A stretch of 64,000 bases of DNA. Origin: Piper betle (lineage: Eukaryota > Streptophyta > Magnoliopsida > Piperales > Piperaceae). The stretch's first letter is position 1. Each line of letters opens with the position of its first letter. A program made the translations under genes and the position numbers. Where the stretch lies: the NCBI GenBank assembly GCA_033002965.1, contig JAURVB010003592.1:1-64000 (forward strand), written 5' to 3'. Positions 23,019 to 35,072 of this stretch are shown here, piece by piece. Below the pieces are notes generated by a model. The model had not been told where the DNA came from. It did no database searches and was given only the letters and a program-made list of their open reading frames with translations.

Positions 23019-24300
23019 CCTCATATACCAAAGCAAATGTTCTCTATGTCCTTCTCAAAGTTAGACACTACAGCAACACCGACAACTGTGTGTCCCTGTA
23101 GCATTTACAAATTATCGTTCTTCTGGTTTTTCATGATCAATGATAACCCCTTAGTGACCTTCAGAACTCCCTCTGACATGACAACTTTATGTCCATCGTT
23201 GTCTAAACAACCCACTGAAATCATATTTTTCCTCAATTCTAGCACATACCTCACATCAATCAATGTCCGGATTGCACCATCAAACATTCTGATTCTCAAA
23301 TATACAACACTCTTACAAGTAGAGTTGTTTCCCATAAAAAATGAACACCCATCAAAAGCTTGATAGTCATATAACCACTCCTCATTTGGACACATGAAAT
23401 GAGCATCCATAATCCAAAAGCCAACTATCTTCTCACTCAACCTCATATACCAAAGCGAAATGTTCTCTATGTCCTTCTCAAAGGTAGACACTACAGCAAC
23501 ACCGACAACTATGTATCTTGTAGCATTTACAAATTATCATTCTTCTAGCCTTTCATGATCAATGATGATCACTTAGTGACCTTCAGAACTCCCTTTGACA
23601 GGACAATTTTATGTCTGTCGGTGTCCAAACAACCTAGTGAAATCATATTTTTCCTCAATTCTAACACATACCTAACATTAGTCAATGTCAAGATCACACC
23701 ATCAGACATTCTAATTATCAAATATACAACCCCAACACTCTTACAAGTAGAGTTGTTTCCCATAAAAAATGAATGCCCATCAAAAGCTTGATAGTCATAT
23801 AACCACTCCTTATTTGAACACATGAAATAAGCATCCAGAATCCAAAAGCCAACTATCCTCTCACTCATATGACCTAACCTCATATACCAAAGCAAAATGT
23901 TCTCTATGTCCTCCAAAGTTAGACACTATAGTAGCATCAACAACTGTGTGTCCCTCTAGCATTTACCAATTATCGTTCTTCTGGCCTTTCATGATCAATG
24001 GTGACACCTTAGTGACCTTAAGAACTCCCTCTAACATGACAGCTATATGTCCATCGGTGTCCAAACAACCAGTGAAAACATATTTTTCCTCAATTCTAGC
24101 ATATACCTCACATTAGTCAATGTGTGGATCACACCATCAAACATTCTAATTCTCAAATATATAACCCCAATACTCTTTCAAGTAGAGTTGTTTCCCAAAA
24201 GAAATGAACGCCCATTAAAAGCTTGATAATCATATAACCACTCCTTATTTAGACACATGAAATGAGCATCCAGACTCCGAAAGCCAACTATCCTCCCCAT
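23019..24300 (-). repeat. Triplicated protease segment inside the copia remnant
   Basis: The same ~420-440-bp segment occurs three times in tandem, starting near 23,019, 23,440 and 23,879. Each copy carries 'WLYDYQAFDG.SFFMGNNSTCKS' and 'RYVLELRKNMISLG'-like reading on the minus strand. The copies differ by substitutions and small indels, so the amplification is not recent. In intact copia elements this region occurs once. Confidence 0.8.
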
Positions 24301-24533
24301 TGTTTGCACCAAATGTAACATTGAGTAGTTCCCCATCATCACCACCAGAATCAACTACACCAGCTTGATTAATTCTTTTGCCTTCCTTTTTCTCTCTATC
24401 TTGTTTCTTATTATTGCATCCTTTTTGAAGTGACCCTCCTTTTTACAATAATAACAAACAACCTTGGTTTTATCAAATTTTCCCTTCCCCTTTCTTCCAC
24501 TCCCTTTCTAAAAGACTTTCCCCTTGTTTACGG

Positions 24534-25696
24534 GTTGTTGTTAAGTGTTTAAAATATACAATATTTACCTAGGTTTTTTATATGATTTTGTACTTTCTAG
24601 GTATAAATATTATTAATTAGGTGATATTTTTCGTTATATTCTAGTCAATTGATATTTTATTAGATATGCTTAATTTTGGTGTTTCAATGTAGAAAAAGAT
24701 GAATAAATTAAGCTTTGGATTTGATTGGTCACGACATTTAGCCTCACCCAAAGGCTACAATTTATGGTGTTCAATGGAGTCGAACAGTTGGAAACTTGAA
24801 GGGATATTATAATTAATTAGATTACGTCGATTTGTGAACACCCTCTTCGAATTCTTGTATCTCCACTTCTATATAAAGGGGTGGTTATTTGTTGTCATCA
24901 TATCTCATCTCTTGGCTTCAGAGTGTGGTGAAAGTAGTAGTTTTAGTTTGTAATTCCTTTTTCTTTTATAATAAAAATTAGTTTCTTCTTTATAATGTTT
25001 TTTATTTATATTATGGAGTAGTCTTTTATTTCATTCTAGAGAAGAATGGAACTTAACATGATTTAATTGAATTAATTTCAACCTCTTATTCTTTTATTCA
25101 ATCGGATTGTTTAAATTGTCATATTCTTAATGCTAAGAGTAGATTGATCACATATTTCTTAGATCATGAGGTTTAATTAGATTTCGAAAGAAATTAATTA
25201 GATTAGTCATTGATAATTCATCATACGACGAGTCTTTTGACTTGTTTGTCGTTGTGGTCGGGAGATACACAACACCGTATGCGATTGTAAGGAAATTCTT
25301 AATGCATTATTTTGTTGATTAATCAATTATCACCAAGAGGTAGAAATTGAGGCAAAATAATAGAAGTATGAAGGAGCGGGAGCCACCATGTCATATAATT
25401 ATCCTAGATCGACAATCCGAAGGAATAAAAGATAAGAGTAAGATTTGATGAAGATTAAATTCATATTAAGGGAAATTCGACTCTAGAACGAGTTTTATAA
25501 TTTTAACTCTGCTTTTTATTTAAGTTATTATTTAGATTTCGTTAAGTCAATTATTTCTATTTTGTTCTTAATTTTATTTTCTTTAATTAATTTAAGGAAA
25601 TTCATCTCTCTGTGGGAACGATACTATAATTTATCATCATACTACTTGTTTCGACCGTGTATACTTGCATGTTATTGAAAATAGTCTAACAGTTGT
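24534..25696 (+). mobile_element. Solo LTR, family 'B', copy 2 (1,153 bp) nested in copia
   Basis: The element spans 24,539 (TGTTAAGTG) to 25,691 (GTCTAACA), with 5-bp inverted ends TGTTA/TAACA and a perfect 5-bp duplication GTTGT at 24,534-24,538 and 25,692-25,696. It splits the gag of the copia remnant. No coding domain. Strand is arbitrary. The inverted copy at 18,965-20,123 lies on the other side of the copia pol part. Confidence 0.85.
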
Positions 25697-26715
25697 ATAT
25701 CTACATAAAGATTATCCTAATTATTCTTGACTTCCTTCTTATCCTAAGCTATTAATTCGTCAAACAACAAAGCGGTAGCAAGGTCATCAAACTCAATGGA
25801 ATCTTTCCTATACAACAAAGTCTTCGCAACTGGTTCATATACCGAATTGAGAGAGTTGATAAGCATGTAGGTGTTATCATCCTCTGGAGTATTCTCATCA
25901 ATGCACAACAAGTCATTACACAACTTGTTAAACTTATTCAAATGAGACTGAAAAGAATCAGAGTCACTCATCCTCAAGTAATACAACTGTCTCTTAAGAT
26001 AGACCTCTTAGTCAAGGATTTAGTCTTGCTCTCTAATTTTTCCTATAAAGTAGATGGAAACTTTATTTGCAAAATACTGTAATAAGTTTCATCAGAGAGA
26101 TGCCTGTGAATGACACCCAACACTCTCTTTTTTAAATTAAACCAATCTTTATCAAACATATGATTAGTCTGGTTACCCTCAAGAACAATACCCATGAGAC
26201 CTTGATAAACAAAAATATTCTTAATTTTTTCTTGCCAAAGAACAAAACTATTCTTCTCATTAAACTTCTCAACATCAACTTTCAAAGAAAACCATTGACT
26301 AACCAAATCTATAAAAGAGATCTAGAAGAATACCTTCAGTCATTTTATGCAGCGATTCCTTTCGAGCCAACCAACGCTTTGATACCAATTGTTTAAGTAG
26401 ATTGCCTATGCGGAAGCATGTGACTAGATAATGACCAATAATCAAGGAATGAAACAAAATATTGAAAACAAGGACACCAAGAAATTAACGTGGAAAGCTC
26501 TAAACTCAAGGGTAAAAAACTACAGAGAACAAATTCCTTATGTAGAAGAATTACAAATTGCAGTTTATAATAAAACCCCTCATCTCTCTCAACCTAGAAG
26601 AAAATCCTCTTCTACCATCCACGACATGGTAGCAGTTCTTCATGTATTTATGCTATTTTTTATCTCTTTCTTCAATGTATCCTTATTGTAACCTATTTTT
26701 GCACAAGGAGGGTTC

Positions 26716-28003
26716 CAAGGCGTGGATGTGCCGTCGGCGCACAAGCGCTACCAAGCCGGGCACTGGGGCGTTCGACTATTTTTTTGACAAACTACTGGGT
26801 GCTCGGGCACTCCAAAATATAATGCCTGAGCGTTCTCCTAGTTGCTACCATCATCCTTGTTTTCTTCTACCTTGCTCTGACGAGCTCCGGATCAACATAA
26901 ACCTCCTTTATTTTGTGCCATATTGGGACAAAAAAATTGGGTAGAGTGCATCGTGGTATAAAGTATCAAGCCGGACCAAATTTGGCTTTGGTACAAAGTA
27001 TACACCGGCCAGTCTAGTCCTGTATTTAAAACTATGGTTGGAGTACTGCAAACTTCCTTGACAATTGTGGAGTGATTAAGGAGGGTTTGTGAATGTAAGA
27101 TTTCTTGACACTTAGTACTTATGAAAAAAGTTTTGGTTTGCTTGTAAGTTGTATAAGTTGATTGTCATATAAAGCTATGATTACCTATCAAGCCAAAAGA
27201 TGTGGTGGGCTAGAAGAGAAAACATACCAATTTGGACCCTTTTGAAAAAATTATTTATGGCCTCTTTCTTCTCTTCTTACTTGCGTGCTTGCATTTATTT
27301 GATTACTTACTTATTTACACACTTATTTCACTTTTTGAGTTTGACTTTATCACGATAGGAAGTTAAGTATATATTGTTCTATGCTATCTCACTACTTATT
27401 TAGTTTGACTTGTTCACCAATATTAGTAGCATTTTAGAATAGTATTTGTGCCTCACACACTACTTAATTAATCAATTTCATGTTATAAGTGTTTTGCTCA
27501 TTTATCATTTGTGCTTAGCTTATTACCTACTTGAGACTATCTTAATTTTCATGTGTTTAATTTATTTAAATCGTTTCCGTTATCTTCGTTTATACTTGTG
27601 ATCATTGAGGGGCGCGGCGCCAAAGATTGTGGGGATATAATTGTCATGATTGAGTGCTGGCAATTATCTCTTCTGGTATTAGGTAGTCGCCTTCATTCAT
27701 TAATTAATAGATATTTTGCAATTACTTTTATTACAATCATTTTGATTATAAAGATAAAGGGCTTAATATCTTTATTTTTTTATTTTTCTATTTAAGTGTG
27801 GATTTTGATTAGTAAAACTTACCAAACAGAGTTTTACCCAGAATGGGAAAATTTTTTGATATTATTTTGTATTAGGAGAATTAAGCATAATTAGAAAATT
27901 TAAAAAAAATGAATAGTGTAAAACTCATTTTAAAAAACTCATGCCGCCATTGGCTGGGCAGCCAGAAGTGGCGGCCCAGGGCGGCCGACCCATGGCTCTG
28001 CCT
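26716..28003. other. 3' flank of gene copy B
   Basis: No gene. 26,720-27,870 is homologous to 6,210-7,345 beside copy A, but lacks the solo LTR present there. The last ~60 bases before the stop codon (27,945-28,003) are GC-rich and unrelated to the corresponding bases of copy A or C. Confidence 0.6.
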
Positions 28004-29303
28004 CTATACGCCGTTCATGTGTGCTCTGCCGCCGTACCCGTTGACGGCGGTGGTGCCATGGGGAGACTTGTCGGAGTCTCTCCCCCTGCGCTTGAGGACG
28101 ATGGGCCATGTGACGGCCTCCAACACGAGCGCCACCGTGCCCAGCACGATGATGATGCCAATGTACGCGCGCCTCCACCTCCGGTCTGGGTCCAGAATGT
28201 CCAACCCTCTGAACACGTTGATGACGCTCAATACGATGGTGGAGTATCCGATGGAGTGGTGGTAGACGTTCCAGTAGATGCGGTACTTGTGGTCCTTGTT
28301 GGGCCTCAGAAGCAGAGCAAACACTTGGAGCGTCCCAAAGACGAAGAGGGTGATGCCGATGTTGCGGTGGGTGTTGTACACCAAGTTGTTCGAATCGCTG
28401 CCGAGCTTGAGTCCCATGCCCCAGCCGGCGACGCCAACGATGTAAGCGGAGGACTGGCAAGCCACATGGAGGTAGAACCAGGCAGGGTCGGCGGACTTGA
28501 ACACCTTCATGTACCTGGCTATGATGGCTCCGATGGGCATCAGAGTTCCCCAGCTCAACGCACTCAACACCCCATGCACCTGGATGAAAGAAATTAAGCC
28601 ATTCATTCGTCACTATATATGTTAGCTAGCTGATTCGTTGATCAGTCGATCGGAAACAATGAAGAAAAACAGAGAATTAAGAAGATATTAGTGTGACGCT
28701 TACGTTCTTGCGGCGGACCCTGGGAACCACGACAAGAGAAGAGCTCTGCCCAGTTAACAGATTCAACCTTGCCGAAGAGGAAAAGTGAGCCGAGTCGAAA
28801 GGGTGAGCGGCCAATAGCTGCGGTGTCGGACCCTCCTGCCACACATGGTTGATGGTGGTCCGGTTATCGGGGAGCACTACGTTGGCGAAGAGGGTCATGG
28901 CGCCATTGTTGACGTCAAACCTCAACCCCGAGACGGGGAAGGTCAGATTCCTGGGCGCCAGGACAGGCTCGTAGCTGGCGACCTGGGCGGTGTAGGCAAA
29001 CGTGGTGCCGTTGGCGAGGCGGACGCCCATCAAGGCCTGAGCTCCGACCATGCCGGCCCCGGTGGGATTGATCGCCCAAGCTCTCCACCCGTTGGACTGC
29101 AAAGGAGCTCTGTAAGCGATCGACACGCTCCCGTTGTCGGGGAAGTAATTCCAGTGCAGAAAAGAGTTGAGCTCCGGCAAGTCGCTGCAGAAGCGATAGA
29201 GCTGGTTGGAGAACTGGCGACGGCATGTTTGTGCATCGGAAAGGGCTGACAGAAATAGCAGAGAGAAGAAGAGAAGCAAGGTAACGGTAGTCATGGTCTT
29301 CAT
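28004..29303 (-). CDS. Cytochrome b561 and DOMON domain-containing protein, copy B
   Basis: Exon 1 is 29,303-28,704 (200 codons) and exon 2 is 28,579-28,004 (191 codons plus stop), with a 124-bp phase-0 intron. The 391-residue product has a signal peptide (about 1-25), an AIR12-like DOMON domain and a b561 core with histidines at 202, 238, 271 and 307/308. Length is normal for the plant family (about 390-400). The C-terminal tail '[13 protein letters not shown]' is intact, unlike copy A. The intron is identical to that of copy C and differs from copy A at four positions. A TATA-like box lies upstream. The role as transmembrane ascorbate-linked electron carrier is known for the family, not shown here. 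Confidence 0.94.
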
Positions 29304-29483
29304 GATGACCGGCTTGCTATATTCGTAGCGAAAAGAGAGGAAACTGGTTGTGGGAGCTGCTCTGGATATGGGTGTCTGATGATGGTTGAAGTTTGGAAGC
29401 AGATGATCCGATCGGGCAAGAGGGTGGCAGGATGTTTTTGAGTGATGCCGGTGTCTTGTGGCGGAGGAAGAAGAAGTGGGTTT

Positions 29484-29491
29484 TATTTATA
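29484..29491 (-). promoter_or_regulatory. Candidate TATA box of copy B
   Basis: The minus strand reads TATAAATA in the context CTTATAAATAAAA, about 181 bases upstream of the ATG. This allows a leader of about 150 bases. Copy A has different sequence here. Confidence 0.5.
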
Positions 29492-29905
29492 AGGAAGAGA
29501 TGGTAGCGTGGAAGGTGGTCAACGATGGCGCCAAGAAGGTTCACAACCAATATTTTGACTGCAAAGTTTAAATAGATCATTTCCAAGCTGCTTCCAATTT
29601 TTGCGAAGAAGAAAAGGCAAAGTCGACGGGAGACGAGACCGAGCCTGCACTCGACTCACGCCAGTCAAGCTATCCCGGCTTTTTTACTTTTTTAAATTAA
29701 TTAACACAAGGGTGCTTGATTCCAATTTTACTATACCAGTCATTTGGGGCTGATTTGGTTAGCGATCAACGGCGAGTGTGATTTGATTGATCCGGTATAG
29801 CTAACATAGGTAGATTGAACTCAAATTTTGCTTGATCATCAGCGTATAGCAAACATATGTAGAATGCACTCAAATTTTGCTCGATCATCATATACCCAAA
29901 ATACA

Positions 29906-30323
29906 ATATAACGAGCGTAAGTCATTTTTTTAAATGTGGTGAACCGATTTATAATCATTTTTATTTATAAATAAGATCTTTGTCCAATGAGTATTAGATA
30001 TGAGACTAAGTAAAAGAATCTTACAATCCATTCACTTTAAAAAATTTTGTCTCCAGAATTCCTACCATAGCCTTAACACACGTCTTTCTCTAGCCTGTGA
30101 CCGATAACCTTAGCTAATGTCCGTAATTTAGCCCACTATATAACACGGAACCAAGTTATTCTGATATTATTTGTAATAATTTAGCCCAAAGTTAAAATAT
30201 AATGGACTAAATTATTTCTTTAATAGTAGTTAACGAAGTTAAAGATTTATAATATATTCCCACTTATAAACAGAATTTTTACCTGATAAATATTAAATAT
30301 GAGACTAAATTAAAAAATCTCAC
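29906..30323 (-). mobile_element. TRIM-like miniature LTR element, copy 2 (degenerate, minus strand)
   Basis: Read on the minus strand it shows a TGTGAGAT-like start at about 30,323, 'TTATAAGTGGGAATATATTA' in the 5' LTR, a decayed primer-binding site near 30,170, 'GGTTCCGTGTTATATAGTGG' in the interior, and a second LTR down to about 29,906. The same order occurs at 18,353 and 38,071. The A paralogue lacks it between 'GGCGAGTGTGATTT' and the 'AATTTTTTA' landmark, so it inserted after the block duplication or was lost from A. Confidence 0.65.
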
Positions 30324-31410
30324 GAGTCATCGACCTCTCCTTAGTCTTATAAGAACTAATTTTTTATTCAAATAGAACTTAAAGATAGTAATAATGAAAT
30401 TATTATACATTTTTTAGTTCTAAATATTATATAAATTACCCATGACCCGTGAATAAAACATTCAAGCATCTTTTAGACGTTATTTCTTCTTAATTAAACA
30501 ACAAAAATACCACACCTAATCGTCATTACAGTGTGTGCACTCGCTGATCGGCATCCGAGCTGCCCATGAATTGTATTTTCAATTTGGCTCTTTTGATCAT
30601 TTTGAAGTATTATATCTTCACATGGGCATCCGCATCACCTACATTTTCGGATAACCAATGAGGATGTCTTAAAATGAAACAATATTAAACATATCACTAG
30701 ACACCTACTTTCCGGGCGTGTTCCAGCCATGAAGCAGATTTGGTGGTGGGAAAGGTGACTCCCAAATCAAATAAATGGCATTCAACGCACGTTAACGTGA
30801 CGGCACCGCAAAGAAAAGACCACTAAATTATTCTAGAGCTTTGTTAGAACCGGCCGGATATCTAGAAGTTATCAAGTTAGGAAATTATTAACCTAACACG
30901 AAGTCTTGTGTTAATATATGGTCGTTAACACACACTACTCATGACTGAAATTGGGGGAGGGGAGAAAATAATTGGTAATTGCTTTTGACAGTGACTGAAC
31001 AAGTACAAGACGAGGAAAGCCTTAAACATTTCGTTATAGTAGATACCAGAAAGTGCTAGAACATCAGAATTCGTGATTTTCTCGAAGCATGTATGACGCA
31101 ATAACTAATAAATAATAAAAATGGGTTGATCATCGTATTCGTTCATGCATGATCAAGTTTGGCTGGGTAAGTCAAAAGCACCTGCTGCTGCTCTTCTTCT
31201 CCGAGTATTCGCATTATCACCTTAATTTGTTTTAATTCCATTACTTGCGTAGCCCAGCCAAGCCATCCATTTGTTTAATTTCTTATAATTTTTTTTCGTT
31301 ATTTTTTAACAAAGAAAAGCCATTAGCACGAATTAATTATGGAAAAAAGAAAATCAAAATCAAAATCAAAACGAGTGAAGCACCTGTGCGACGAATATAA
31401 AACTACCCAG

Positions 31411-32280
31411 AGACCCACATTACGTTTACAATTTATTTATCTAACTTTTATATTAACCATTCTTATTATTCTCTTACCTATTCAATAAAAAATAATTATT
31501 CATTTTAAGGTTCGATAGCAATCCAATGGCTGAAAGGGAAGAAGGAGAGGGTCGGCCTTGGGTCACCATGCACGGGCCGTCTAGCCGTGGGGAAGTCGGA
31601 AAGGGGGGGAAGAGGTGTCGTCGGAGGTCATTGTCGCTTGTGGGTGGCAATGGGTGACTGGGAAGGAAAACGAGAAGGCAGTGGGTTACTGGGGTAGGGA
31701 GAGGGGGAAGGAAGGGAGGCGGTGGTAAGGCAGCGTCGTTGACTGGCAGCAAGCTGCCGACGGTGAGGTTGCCAGCGTTGGCTTGGTCTGGCAAAACAGA
31801 GGTGGGGGAAGGAAAGGGTGATGACAATTTTGTAATAAAAAATTTACTCACTCCTGCTCCCAACTTGTGTTAATATTTCAAAATAAATTTTAAATATATA
31901 TATATATATAATAATTTCATAATAAAAACTTGACCCACTGTCGACTTGAGTCAATATTATAAAATATATCCCAAAAAATATAAAAAATACAGAAAAATAC
32001 CATAAAATAAAATAATCGAGTTGTAATGGATTAATTTATTTTATAGTATTTTACTCCATTCTTTTCATATTTTTTGGAATGTATTTCTTAATATTGAATC
32101 GAGTCGGGAGTGAGTTAAGTTTTCATTACAAAATTATGATCGTTTCATTTTTTTCCACCAACCCTGTTTTCTCCTCCACCGACCCATGACTCTATTTTTG
32201 CTGCGTCACAACCACCGGCGACCTCACCACTGCTTTCACCTCCACCACGGCCGCAAGTAAAAACATAGTCATCGGCCTGA
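31411..32280. repeat. G-rich gene-like tract and 'GTAATAAAA..ACTCG' module
   Basis: 31,500-31,820 is G-rich with an uninterpretable 129-codon minus ORF. About 31,830-32,130 repeats the module described at 12,471-13,680, in two opposing copies. The ORF has no recognisable domain. Confidence 0.45.
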
Positions 32281-32378
32281 TGAAGGGCGGCCAACCGTTG
32301 GATTTTAATTTCTAGCTGTTGGATTAAATCCAATGGCTGGAAAAATGCAGCACAGCCAAGATGGTTGTACTGCATTAC
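32281..32378. repeat. Hairpin-type miniature element terminus
   Basis: 'CAACCGTTGGATT' and 'GGATTAAATCCAATGG' (imperfect palindromes) are followed by a hairpin around 'GCAGCACAGCCAAGATGGTT' with GTACTGC. Same signature as 12,076, 14,401, 34,130 and 35,000. It abuts the next element with no TA tract. Confidence 0.55.
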
Positions 32379-32384
32379 AACAAA

Positions 32385-33232
32385 CTTAGCCAGGGGCAGG
32401 AAAAGTTTCCTGCCCCAAACTTCCTTCTAGGCCGTCCGATTACAAAGACGGCCCATATCTATTAATTTAAAAACTAAAATATGAGCGGGGTGTCTGATTA
32501 CAAGGATGCCCAGATCATCGAGTCCTGCCACGGCGTTCCGCTGCCCACTAGGAGGAGGTGGCTATCGCCATCGCTGACTGCTCCCCCTAAGACTCCAACT
32601 ACTCTAGTGCCGATGACAACAGCGACACCAACAACACCCGACATCAGCGTCAGCGGGGTCGAGCAGAGCGGCAACTGGATCGACTGCTAGGAAAGGGGGG
32701 TGTCCACGGGCAGAGGAGGGGGGTGTCTGCGACTAGGGGAGGGAGTCGTCGGGGGCGGGAAGACTGGGAGGGGTGGGGGCCATGGCCAGATGGCGGGGTT
32801 GATGGGGAGTGGGGAGGGGTAGGGGGGCGTCTGCGGCAAGGGAGGGGGGAGTGGGGTAGAGGAGGCAGCCGTGGATGGCCACCGCCCCTTGGTAGTCGCA
32901 CCCAGCCCCTCTGCCCACCCACTCCTCGCCCCTCCCCCTCTGCGCGGCCCCCATCCCCTTCCACCCGCACCACCCCTTTCCCCTCCCCTCCACCCACCCC
33001 CTCCGCTGACCCCACCCTCACCCCGTTCCCCTTGCCCACTCACCCCTAGGACCCCCCCCCCCCCCCCCAAACCACCCGGCCGCCGGCAAAAGGGGGGAAG
33101 GAGGATTTTTTTGTTTGTTTTCATCAAATCTGGGCCTGCCAATCATAAGGATAGCCCAAATTAGATCTTGGGGCAAGAAACTTGTCCTACCCATTACTTA
33201 AATAAACTTTACCACATATATATATATATATA
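32385..33232. mobile_element. (TA)n-bounded miniature element M1 with GC-rich core
   Basis: The left end has a perfect 11-bp hairpin (32,393-32,403 with 32,406-32,416, GGGGCAGGAAA) and then 'GATTACAAAGACGGCCCA'. The right end has the reverse-oriented 'TGGGCC..CAATCATAAGGA', then 'GGGGCAAGAAACTTG' and a TA microsatellite (about 33,216-33,232). The core (32,690-33,080) is very GC-rich, includes a run of about 18 C, and encodes only compositional ORFs. No transposase. Resembles the architecture reported for rice Micron elements (miniature, TA-microsatellite flanked); that assignment is inference. Confidence 0.55.
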
Positions 33233-34074
33233 GAGGCCCAATTGCCTAAGCAAAGTAAAAAAATTTTCCATGTGCCAATCTTTAATATGGGTCATCTGAT
33301 TACAAGGACGGCTCAAATCTATTCTTTTCAAAAAAAAAAAAACATAAACCACTCCTCCCCTAAAGTGCCGGCAGTGGCCACTCTGCCACACCGGCCGTAG
33401 GCAGCCATGTCTAAGTGCCCACCAGCCAAATTGAGCTGCCAGACAGCCAAACATGGCCGACCGTGGTCAAATCTGGCGGTGCAGCCAGGGATTTGGCCGC
33501 ATTGTCTTGTGGGTGGCGCGGCCAGATCTGGCTCTTGCCGGCCAGGTCCAGCCACCGCATGCTAGACCAGGCCGTCCCCCGACCAAATATGGTTGGGGGA
33601 TGGCCAAGTCTGGCCGATGGCGGCCAGATCTAGCAGCACATTCTTTTTAAAAAATAATTATTGTGGCAGCAAGACTTAATCCGGCTGCCACAGTAATTTT
33701 TTTTAAGGCGAGGCTGGATTTTGCCTTTATCGGCCCGATCCAGCCGCCGACAGTTTGACCTAGCTGTCCCCAGCCAAGAATGACCACATCATTATTTTTT
33801 TTTAAGGCCTAACTAGATCTGCCTGCGCCATAAAAAAAATTGGTTGGCAGCCCTGTTCTGACCATGGCCGGCCGGACCTGGCCCAGGCCTGGTGTCGTCA
33901 ACGACATCAGCCAGGTCCGGCCAATCAGCCTTGGCTATAACTTGGCTGCCAGTGAAGGAGGGGGTAGAAGGTTTTTTTTTATTTTTATCAAATATGGGTT
34001 ATCCTTATGACTGGACGGCTTAGATTAGAGTCTAGGCAAGAACATGTTCCATGGGCTTAGGAAAACTTTTCATT

Positions 34075-34108
<34 letters not shown>
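33233..34108. mobile_element. (TA)n-bounded miniature element M2
   Basis: It lies between TA tracts at about 33,216-33,232 and 34,077-34,108. The left end has 'CTGATTACAAGGACGGCTCA' followed by an A run; the right end has 'TGGGTTATCCTTATGACTGG' and ACGGCTTAGATTAGAG. These are the same subterminal modules, inverted, as in M1. The core repeats words such as 'GGCCAGATCTGG' and 'CCGGCCAGGTCCAGCC' and has no convincing ORF. Confidence 0.5.
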
Positions 34109-34109
<1 letters not shown>

Positions 34110-35072
34110 ATAAAAGTATCCTGTACTGCAGCACAGCCATCTTGGCTGTGCTGCAGTTCAATCTGGCCGTTGGATTAGCATCCAACGGCCAAGATCTTAA
34201 AAAAAAAAAAGGGGGCAGCGCCGGCGGCGCCGCCGCAGCAGCGACGGCGGAGGGGGCGGGAAGTCTGCCCGGCCACGGCGACGGCCGGGCGGGCGCCGGC
34301 GACAGGGGACGGGCGGCGCGGCGCGGCGCGGCGGGGTGGCGGGCGGGGGCCGAGGGGGCGCGGCGGGGTGGCGGGCGGGGGCCGAGGGGGCGCGGCGGGG
34401 TGGCGGGCGGGGACCGAGGGGGACGCAGCGGGGTGGCGGACGGGGGCCGAGGGGGGCTGGGCAGGGTGGCGGCGAGGGGCGCGGCGGGGTGGCGGGCGGG
34501 GGCCGAGGGGGAGCGGCGGGGTGGCGGGCGGGGGCCGAGGGGGCGCGGCGGGGTGGCGGGTGGGGCCGAGGGGGCGCGACGGGTGGCGGGCGGGGGCCGA
34601 GGGGGCGCGGCGGGGTGGCGGGGGGCCGAGGGGGCGGGCGGGTGGCGGCGAGGGGCGCGGCGGGGTGGCGGGCGGGGGCCGAGGGGGGCGGGGCGGGGTG
34701 GCGGCGAGGGGCGCGGCGGGGTGGCGGGCGGGGGACGGGAACGAGGGTCGGGGGCGCCGCGCGGCGGGGAGGCGGGCGGGGGCGTCGCGCGGCGGTGGTG
34801 TCGCCCGGCGGCGGGGCGGCGGGCCGGCAGGGGAAGATGCGGGGCGGCTAGTTCCGCCGCCCGTCGCCCGGCGGTCACGTCGCCGCCCGGCGGGCCGGCG
34901 ACGGGCGGGGCAGGGGGGTCGGCGGCGGCGGCAGGCGGCGGCCGGCGGCGGCCGGCGGCGCCGCCCCAAATCGTTTTTTTATAAGGGCATGTTTCAGCCG
35001 TTGGATTTGATCCAACGGCTGAAACACTGCAGCACAGCCATCTTGGCTGTGCTGCAGTACAGCAAATGCCTC

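Larger units (their letters stand above)
20684..26715 (-). pseudogene. Decayed Ty1/copia retrotransposon
   Basis: Minus-strand order from the right is: LTR (26,715-26,390), primer-binding site (about 26,387-26,375), gag N-terminus (26,306-25,744), interruption by a solo LTR (24,539-25,691), gag CCHC knuckle (about 24,470-24,417, 'CYYCKKEGHFKK'), protease (23,910-23,105), GAG-pre-integrase (22,746-23,036, 'MRLGHISERAM'), integrase C-terminal part (22,083-22,397), reverse transcriptase (21,444-21,764 'YKAWLVAKGYVQ..' and 20,862-21,203), and a fragment of RNase H ending near 20,690. Frameshifts and stops break every domain, and the 3' LTR is missing. It is a plant transposon relic. Confidence 0.85.
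29304..31410. other. 5' flank of gene copy B
   Basis: No gene. Homologous to 9,673-10,900 and 11,844-12,060 beside copy A. It is interrupted by a TRIM-like element at about 29,906-30,323 that copy A lacks, and it lacks the hAT-like element that copy A carries. Block homology ends near 31,410. Confidence 0.6.

Noticed and set aside
27939..28613. Antisense and shifted ORFs of 200-240 codons over the b561/DOMON genes (same at 8,316-8,972 and 45,114-45,839)
   Set aside because: They are shadows of the true coding frame caused by high GC in the third codon position; no domain.
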